DNA from: Amycolatopsis sp. NBC_00345
Lineage (GTDB): Bacteria > Actinomycetota > Actinomycetes > Mycobacteriales > Pseudonocardiaceae
Direction of reading: 5' to 3'
DNA length: 64,000 nt
Assembly (NCBI RefSeq): GCF_036116635.1
Contig: NZ_CP107995.1
Span: forward strand, 9,424,001 to 9,488,000
Under the pieces are notes generated by a model. It was not told where the DNA came from. It searched no databases and saw only the letters and a program-made list of their open reading frames with translations. The position numbers were made by a program, and so were the translations under genes. This document shows positions 58,516-64,000 of this stretch, one piece after another. How positions within the stretch are numbered: position 1 is the stretch's first letter; the number at the start of each line of letters is the position of its first letter.

Positions 58516-60237
58516 TCAGTCTTTCCGCTCCCGCCAGGAATTAGTGATCGGCAACCGCCGGTCCCGCCCGAAGGCCTTGAACGTGATCTTCGTGCCCGGC
58601 GGGTACTGCCGCCGCTTGTACTCCGCCTTGTCGACCATCTGCACCACACGGTCGATCGTCTCCGGGTCGAAGCCCGCCTTCAGCAGGTCGGCGTACCCGC
58701 GGTCGCCCTCGACGTAGTCGTCCAGGATGTCGTCGAGCAGGGCGTAGTCCGGCAGGGAGTCGGTGTCCACCTGGCCGGGGCGCAGCTCCGCGGACGGCGG
58801 CTTGGTGATCGAGTTCTCCGGGATCGGCGGAGTTTCGCCGCGCTTGGCCGCGTCGTCGTTGCGCCACCGCGCCAACCGCCACACGTGCGTCTTGAACAGG
58901 TCCTTGATCGGTGCGAACGCCCCCACCGCGTCGCCGTACATGGTCGAGTAGCCGACGGCCAGCTCGGTCTTGTTGCCGGTCGCGAGCACCAGGTGACCGT
59001 CCAGGTTGGACAGTGCCATGAGGAGCATCCCGCGGGTGCGCGCCTGGATGTTCTCCTCGGCCAGCCCGGTCAGCTTCAGCTGGTTCACGTACACCGAAAC
59101 CATGTCCTCGACCGATTCCACGCGGTAGTGCGCGCCGATCCGCCGGGCCAGGTCCGCCGCGTCGTCCTTCGAGTGCCCGGACGAGTACTTCGACGGCATC
59201 GAGACGCCGTACACGTTGTCGCCGCCGAGCGCGTCGGCCGCCAGCGCCGCCACTACGGCGGAGTCGATGCCGCCGGAGAAACCGAAGGTGACCGACGCGA
59301 AGCCGTTCTTGTGCACGTAGTCGCGCAGCCCCACAACGAGCGCCGACCAGACCTCGGCCTCGTCGGAAAGCGGTTCGCTGATCACCGGGTCGGTCAGCGG
59401 CGGGTACGCCGGCAGCACCTGTTCGCTCAGCACCCGGCGCCGGACGTGCAGGCCCGCGAGTTCGCCGTCGGCCGCGTGGCCGCCCGCGGTCAGGTCCATG
59501 TCCAGCACCAGCAGGTGCTCCACGAACTGCGGCGCGCGCGCCAGCAGCGTCCCGTCCGCGCCGACGACCAGCGAGTCGCCGTCGAACACGAGGTCGTCCT
59601 GGCCGCCGACCTGGTTGGTGTAGACCAGCGGAGCGCCCGCCTCCGCGGCCCGGCGCGCGACCAGCGGCAGCCGCTGCTCGTCCTTGGCCCGCTCGTACGG
59701 CGAGGCGTTCGGCGACACCACCAGGTCGACTCCGGCGCGGCCGAGCGCGGAGATCGGCCCGCCGTCCTGCCAGACGTCTTCGCAGATCACCATGCCGACG
59801 TCGACGCCGTGCAGCCGCACGACCTCCAGCTCGGTGCCCGGCTTGAAGTAGCGGTGTTCGTCGAAGACGCCGTAGTTGGGCAGGTGGTGCTTGAACTGCC
59901 GGGCCACGACTTCGCCGCGGTACAGCGCCGCGGCCGCGTCTCGCGGGCCCACCTCGTCGAAGTCGAGGTAGCCGACGTAGGCCAGCACCTCGCCGCAGCC
60001 GGCCTCGTCGAGGCGGCGCGCGAGTTCTTCGACGGACTTGCGGGACGCGTCGGCGAACGTCCGGCGCAGCGTCAGGTCCTCCACCGGGTAACCGGTCTGG
60101 GACATCTCGGGGAACACGACGACGTGGGCGCCGGCCTCGGCGGCCCTGCGTGTCCACTCGACGGTGAGCGCGGTGTTCCCGTCGAGGTCGCCGACGGTGG
60201 TGTTGACCTGGGCCAGTGCGATGCGCAGTTGCGGCAT
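58516..60237 (-). CDS. nadE: NAD+ synthase, glutamine-hydrolysing
   Basis: A 573-residue enzyme that amidates nicotinic acid adenine dinucleotide, the last step of NAD synthesis. The N-terminal nitrilase-type glutaminase domain has Glu44 (FPEMSQTGYP), a lysine in KHHLPNYGVFDE and a cysteine in VICEDVWQDGG, the catalytic triad. The C-terminal synthetase has the PP-loop GFSGGIDSAVVA and LATGNKTELAVGYSTMYGD. The shorter form differs from the 679-residue mycobacterial enzyme. ATG at 60237 gives the standard MPQLRIALAQVN start. Confidence 0.94.
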   Translation of the reverse strand: MPQLRIALAQVNTTVGDLDGNTALTVEWTRRAAEAGAHVVVFPEMSQTGYPVEDLTLRRTFADASRKSVEELARRLDEAGCGEVLAYVGYLDFDEVGPRDAAAALYRGEVVARQFKHHLPNYGVFDEHRYFKPGTELEVVRLHGVDVGMVICEDVWQDGGPISALGRAGVDLVVSPNASPYERAKDEQRLPLVARRAAEAGAPLVYTNQVGGQDDLVFDGDSLVVGADGTLLARAPQFVEHLLVLDMDLTAGGHAADGELAGLHVRRRVLSEQVLPAYPPLTDPVISEPLSDEAEVWSALVVGLRDYVHKNGFASVTFGFSGGIDSAVVAALAADALGGDNVYGVSMPSKYSSGHSKDDAADLARRIGAHYRVESVEDMVSVYVNQLKLTGLAEENIQARTRGMLLMALSNLDGHLVLATGNKTELAVGYSTMYGDAVGAFAPIKDLFKTHVWRLARWRNDDAAKRGETPPIPENSITKPPSAELRPGQVDTDSLPDYALLDDILDDYVEGDRGYADLLKAGFDPETIDRVVQMVDKAEYKRRQYPPGTKITFKAFGRDRRLPITNSWRERKD

Positions 60238-60290
60238 GCCGCCATTCTGTCCCACCGCGGCGGCCCCAGCCGAGCGAATGTGGGCCAAAA

Positions 60291-60340
60291 GCCTTGTGAG
60301 TGTCTATGACGGTTAGAACCGTCATAGACACTCACAAGGC
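60291..60340. repeat. Dispersed palindrome, copy 6 of 6 (downstream of secA2)
   Basis: A perfect 50-base palindrome with 24-base arms and an AG loop, the longest copy. Both arms carry the same change (TCTATGAC/GTCATAGA), keeping pairing. It is 14 bases past the secA2 stop and upstream of nadE, both minus strand. Confidence 0.92.
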
Positions 60341-60354
60341 TGTGTCCAGCTGGG

Positions 60355-62694
60355 TCAGGCCTTCTTCATCTTCATCATGCTGCGCACCCGCTTGATCGTC
60401 TGCTCGAAGTCCGAGTCGAACGGGTTGTCGTGCACCAGGTAGGTCCACGTGGTGTTCGCGCGCCGCACGCCGTTGTCGGCGAGGTCGAGGCCATCGTCGG
60501 TGATCTCGGCCTCCTCCAGCGTCTTCGCCGCTCGCGACGCCGCCTCCGGGATGATCTTGTGGAACTCCGGGATGGCCGCGCGGTGGAACTCGTCCAGCGG
60601 CGTCTCCCGGGCCAGCGCCCGCAGGTGGATGCTCTCGCGCACGTCGGTCAGGTACGCGAGGTGGTCGGACCAGAGCTGGTCGATGTGGAACAGCAGCACC
60701 TCGCGGGACAGCTGCTCCAGCCGGGCCTCGTCGTCCAGCTTCTCCTTCAGTTCGGCGAACTTCTCCGGGTGCGCCTTCTCCAGGCCCTCGGCCGCCAGGC
60801 CCGTGCGCAGCACCTTGTCGCGGTGCTCCAGCAGCTCGGCGCGCTGCCGCTCGATCAGCCGCGTATAGCGCCAGGTATTGCGGTGGATCTCCAGGTCGAC
60901 GCCCTCGGCCACCCGCTGGGCGTGGTTGATCTGCCGGTGCGCGGCCTGGTCGGTGACCTCGCCGGTCTCGGAGTCGGAGTCGATGCCCTCGGGGATGTCC
61001 GGCGCGTTCGACAGCACCAGGTCGTCGTTCAGGCTGGCGAAGAAGATCGCGCTGCCCGGGTCGCCCTGACGGCCGGAGCGGCCGCGCAGCTGCCCGTCGA
61101 GCCGGCTCGACGGGTACCGCGCGGTGCCGATCACGTGCAGGCCGCCCAGCTCGGCGACCTCCTCGCGGCTCGCGCCCTCGGTGCCGCCCAGCCGGATGTC
61201 GGTACCGCGGCCCGCCATCTGCGTGGACACGGTGACCGCGCCCTTCTTGCCCGCCTCGGCGATGATCGCGGCCTCTTCGGCGTCGTTGCGCGCGTTCAGC
61301 ACGACGCACGGCAGCTCGGCCTTCGCGAGCTTGTCCGCCAGCTCCTCGGACTCGGCGACGTCCTGGGTGCCGACGAGGATCGGCCGCCCGGTCTCGTGCA
61401 CCTTCCGGATCTCCTCCTCGATCGCGCGCAGCTTCTGCGACGGCGACCCGAATATCCGGTCCGGCTGGTCCTCGCGGACGTTCGGCGTGTTCGGCGGGAT
61501 CACGGCGACCTCGAGCCGGTAGAACTCGCGCAGCTGCTCGGCCACCGCCACGGCGGTACCGGTCATGCCCGCGACCTCCGGGTAGCGCGCGAGCAGCGCC
61601 TGCACGGTGATCGAGTCGAGGATCTCGCCACGGTCGGTGGCCGCCACCTGCTCCTTCGCCTCGACGGCCGCCTGCAGGCCGTCCGGCCAGCGCTGCAGCT
61701 CGGCGACGCGGCCGCGGGCGGCGTTGATCAGCTGCACCTTGCCGTCGCGGACCAGGTAGTCGACGTCGCGGGTGAGCAGCGCGTGGGCGTGCAGCGCGAC
61801 GTTGACGGCGGCGAGCCGATCGGAGCCGGAGTCGCCGTAGAGGTCGATGCCGCCGAGCGACTTCTCGACCACGGACGCGCCGGCGCTGGTCAGCCAGGCG
61901 TTGCGGCCGTCGGAGTCGGTCTCGTAGTGCAGGCCCAGCCGCAGCCGCCGGACGACGGTCGCGACCTCTTCGTCGGCGTCGTTGTGGTCGATCGAGCCGG
62001 CCATCACCAGTGGCACGCGCGCCTCGTCGACGAGCACGGAGTCGGCCTCGTCCACGATCGCGATCTCGGGGGCGCCCTGCACCAGGTCGTCGACCTCGGT
62101 CACCAGGCGGTCGCGCAGCACGTCGAAGCCGATCTCGGCGACGGCGCCGTAGGTGACGTCCTTGCCGTACGCCTCCTTGCGCTGCTCACGCGAGTGCGCG
62201 GGCTCGACCCAGCCGACGGACACGCCGAGCAGGTCGTACACCGGCCCCATCCACTCCGCGTCGCGTCGCGCCAGGTAGTCGTTCACCGTGACGACGTGCA
62301 CGCTCTTGCCGCGCAGCGCGTGGCCCGCGGCCGCGAGCGCGCCGGCGAGCGTCTTGCCCTCACCGGTCTCCATCTGCACGACGTGCTCGCTGAGCAGGCC
62401 CATGGTGCCGAGCACCTGCACGTCGAACGCCCGCTCGTCGAGCGCCCGCCGGGCGGCCTCGCGGCCGAGCGCGCACACCTCGACCAGCTGGTCGTCGGTG
62501 AACGCGGTGGCGCCGGAGAGGCGCTCGCGCAGCTTGCCCGCGCGCTCGGTGAGCTCCGGGTCGGACAGCTTTTCGAGCTCGGGTTCGAGCTTTTCGACTG
62601 CGGGCAGCAGTGCCTCGTAACGCGTCAGCTCGACGCTGCCCGGCCGCTGGATGATCCGGCGGAGCCGCTTGCCCACCCGGCTGATCAGTGCCAC
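60355..62694 (-). CDS. secA2: SecA2 accessory preprotein translocase ATPase
   Basis: A 779-residue SecA paralogue. The motor motifs are present: METGEGKTLAGALAAAGHAL (Walker A), VTVNDYLARRDAEWMGPVYD, AIVDEADSVLVDEARVPLVM (Walker B), TQMAGRGTDIRLGG and DGQLRGRSGRQGDPGSAIFF. Housekeeping SecA is about 900 residues with a C-terminal zinc-binding tail; here that tail is absent and the protein ends in a basic KRVRSMMKMKKA. In mycobacteria SecA2 exports a subset of proteins. GTG at 62694. Confidence 0.92.
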   Translation of the reverse strand: MALISRVGKRLRRIIQRPGSVELTRYEALLPAVEKLEPELEKLSDPELTERAGKLRERLSGATAFTDDQLVEVCALGREAARRALDERAFDVQVLGTMGLLSEHVVQMETGEGKTLAGALAAAGHALRGKSVHVVTVNDYLARRDAEWMGPVYDLLGVSVGWVEPAHSREQRKEAYGKDVTYGAVAEIGFDVLRDRLVTEVDDLVQGAPEIAIVDEADSVLVDEARVPLVMAGSIDHNDADEEVATVVRRLRLGLHYETDSDGRNAWLTSAGASVVEKSLGGIDLYGDSGSDRLAAVNVALHAHALLTRDVDYLVRDGKVQLINAARGRVAELQRWPDGLQAAVEAKEQVAATDRGEILDSITVQALLARYPEVAGMTGTAVAVAEQLREFYRLEVAVIPPNTPNVREDQPDRIFGSPSQKLRAIEEEIRKVHETGRPILVGTQDVAESEELADKLAKAELPCVVLNARNDAEEAAIIAEAGKKGAVTVSTQMAGRGTDIRLGGTEGASREEVAELGGLHVIGTARYPSSRLDGQLRGRSGRQGDPGSAIFFASLNDDLVLSNAPDIPEGIDSDSETGEVTDQAAHRQINHAQRVAEGVDLEIHRNTWRYTRLIERQRAELLEHRDKVLRTGLAAEGLEKAHPEKFAELKEKLDDEARLEQLSREVLLFHIDQLWSDHLAYLTDVRESIHLRALARETPLDEFHRAAIPEFHKIIPEAASRAAKTLEEAEITDDGLDLADNGVRRANTTWTYLVHDNPFDSDFEQTIKRVRSMMKMKKA

Positions 62695-62813
62695 CCCTGG
62701 TCTCCCGTCCTGTGTAACGCCGTGTCGCTCTGTACGCGGACCGCGGCCGGCCCCTACTCCCCAACGCGCCGGTGGTGCGTCCGAGTTCCGCGGCCGGATG
62801 GCACGATCAAACC

Positions 62814-64000
62814 GTGCCCCCTCATGTCAGCGCCAGCCCTCGTGCCCACCGAATCGCCGCTCTCGCGATGTCCGGCCTGCTCGCCGTCACGCTCGGGGCG
62901 TGTTCGACGAACACCGGCCAGGCCCTGCCGTCGCCGGCGACCGAGTCGCACGCACCGGTGGGGCCGGTGCCGGCGGGGCTGGAGCGCTTCTACGGCCAGA
63001 GCATGTCCTGGGCCGATTGCGCACCCTACGCGACCTCGGACGACGCGCAGTCCGCCTTCCGGGCGTCCGGCATCCAGTGCGCGCGCCTCACTGTCCCGCT
63101 GGACTATGGCAAACCGGACGGACAGACCATCAAGCTCGGCGTGCTGCGGCACAAGGCCAGCGACTCCGGCGCCCGGATCGGCTCGCTCGTGGTGAACCCG
63201 GGCGGCCCCGGCGCGTCCGGCATGGTCGCGGCCGCCGGCCTGCTCGACCAGGTCGCCAAGTTCGACCTGGGCCGGCGCTTCGACCTGGTCGGCTTCGACC
63301 CGCGCGGGATCGGCGCCAGCGAGCCGCAGATCCGTTGCCTGACCGACCCGGAGCGCGACGCCGACCGCGCGGACGACAGCGAGACGGACGGCTCGCCCGC
63401 CGGCGTCGCGAAGCAGGAGACGCAGGAGAAGGACTTCGCCGCCAAGTGCGCCCAGCGCACGACGTACGGCGACGACATGCTCGCGCACGTCGGCACGCGC
63501 GACGTCGTGAAGGACATGGACGTGCTCCGCTCGGTCCTCGGCGACCAGAAGCTGACGTACCTGGGCTACTCGTACGGCACGCGCATCGGCTCGACGTACG
63601 CGGAGGCGTTCCCCCAGAACGTCCGCGCGCTGGTCCTCGACGGTGCCGTCGACCCGGACCAGGACTCGGAGGACTCCCTGATCGCGCAGGGCCAGGGCTT
63701 CGGCACGGCGTTCGGCGAGTTCGCCAAGTGGTGCGCCGCCCGGCAGGACTGCGCGCTGGGCCCGAACGCGGCCGGCGCGGTGCAGGCGTTCCAGGGCCTG
63801 ACCCGTCCGCTGATCGACTTCCCGGTGCCGGTCGGCGACGGCCGCAAGCTGTCCTACGAAGACGCCACCACGGGCGCGATCCAGGCGCTCTACCAGCAGA
63901 ACCTCTGGGAGTACCTGAACACGGGCCTGAACGAGCTGAAGCAGCAGCGCGGCGCGACGCTGGAGAAGCTCGCGGACATCTACAACGAGCGTGGCGCCGA
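62814..64000 (+). CDS. Lipoprotein alpha/beta hydrolase, tripeptidyl aminopeptidase-like (5' part)
   Basis: The gene runs off the right edge; 395 codons are seen. A lipoprotein signal (LLAVTLGAC, acylated Cys30) anchors it outside the membrane. The hydrolase domain has the oxyanion loop VVNPGGPGASG, FDPRGIGASEP and the nucleophile elbow GYSYGTRIGS, as in the Streptomyces Tap/SlpD/SlpE family of tripeptidyl aminopeptidases. The C-terminal Asp and His are beyond the window. GTG at 62814 starts it. It is divergent from secA2 with about 120 bases between. Confidence 0.88.
   Translation, partial: MPPHVSASPRAHRIAALAMSGLLAVTLGACSTNTGQALPSPATESHAPVGPVPAGLERFYGQSMSWADCAPYATSDDAQSAFRASGIQCARLTVPLDYGKPDGQTIKLGVLRHKASDSGARIGSLVVNPGGPGASGMVAAAGLLDQVAKFDLGRRFDLVGFDPRGIGASEPQIRCLTDPERDADRADDSETDGSPAGVAKQETQEKDFAAKCAQRTTYGDDMLAHVGTRDVVKDMDVLRSVLGDQKLTYLGYSYGTRIGSTYAEAFPQNVRALVLDGAVDPDQDSEDSLIAQGQGFGTAFGEFAKWCAARQDCALGPNAAGAVQAFQGLTRPLIDFPVPVGDGRKLSYEDATTGAIQALYQQNLWEYLNTGLNELKQQRGATLEKLADIYNERGA

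Overview
The window is very GC-rich actinobacterial chromosome with many GTG starts, dense gene packing and 4-bp stop/start overlaps (ATGA, GTGA). The mycobacterial-type set cobD / SURF1 / LMW-PTP / Nif3 / zinc-ribbon / RNase H-phosphatase, together with LysX, SecA2 and intergenic palindromes, points to Pseudonocardiales, most likely Amycolatopsis or a close relative. The genus is an inference. No phage, integrase, IS element, tRNA or CRISPR array was found. The one clear RNA gene is RNase P RNA (rnpB).

Layout. 1-5077: tail of an N-acetylglucosamine-kinase-like gene, an ArsR/SRPBCC pair, a SnoaL-like lipoprotein, and a gluconate module (gntP, gntK, divergent gntR with two matching operators). 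5121-11343: cobD, SURF1, LMW-PTP, Nif3, zinc-ribbon protein and RNase H/phosphatase, in the order of M. tuberculosis Rv2236c-Rv2228c but without cobC. 11480-17381: GT-C membrane protein, ArsB-like transporter, SfnG monooxygenase, rnpB, a 30-bp tandem repeat and an SCO6745-like protein. 17917-28938: a co-directional six-gene block with the parts list of a Gram-positive type IV secretion channel (two small membrane proteins, VirB4-like ATPase, VirB6-like membrane protein, VirB8-like protein, two-domain wall hydrolase), followed by a giant disordered protein. No relaxase or coupling protein is seen; this is the best candidate for an undescribed system. 29008-33392: small conserved protein, CooC/MinD-like ATPase, RNB ribonuclease, BtuF-like metal receptor and a broken DUF222 gene. 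33624-45304: a polyamine/GABA locus (GabD-like dehydrogenase, GabT, PucR and GntR regulators, soluble cache protein, aminobutyraldehyde dehydrogenase, PotABCD-type transporter). 45363-55506: proline iminopeptidase, secreted beta-helix protein, UppP, CtaG-like, PanB, LysX, a membrane protein and a DinB protein. 55507-64000: a 7-bp VNTR, an Ogt methyltransferase with a 132-residue repeat insertion, an MBL-fold/MarR pair, NadE, SecA2 and the start of a lipoprotein alpha/beta hydrolase.

How the genes work together. The polyamine locus imports putrescine-type substrates, oxidises aminobutyraldehyde to GABA, and converts GABA through succinate semialdehyde to succinate. The gluconate trio imports and phosphorylates gluconate under a divergent repressor. 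The 18.0-29.0 kb block probably builds one envelope-spanning machine.

A recurrent theme is repetitive DNA: six copies of one palindrome (core GTGAGTGTTTATGACGG), two of another (CCGTTAAGGCCTCC), tandem arrays at 16.3 and 55.5 kb, and low-complexity or repeat expansions inside cobD, ogt and the disordered protein.
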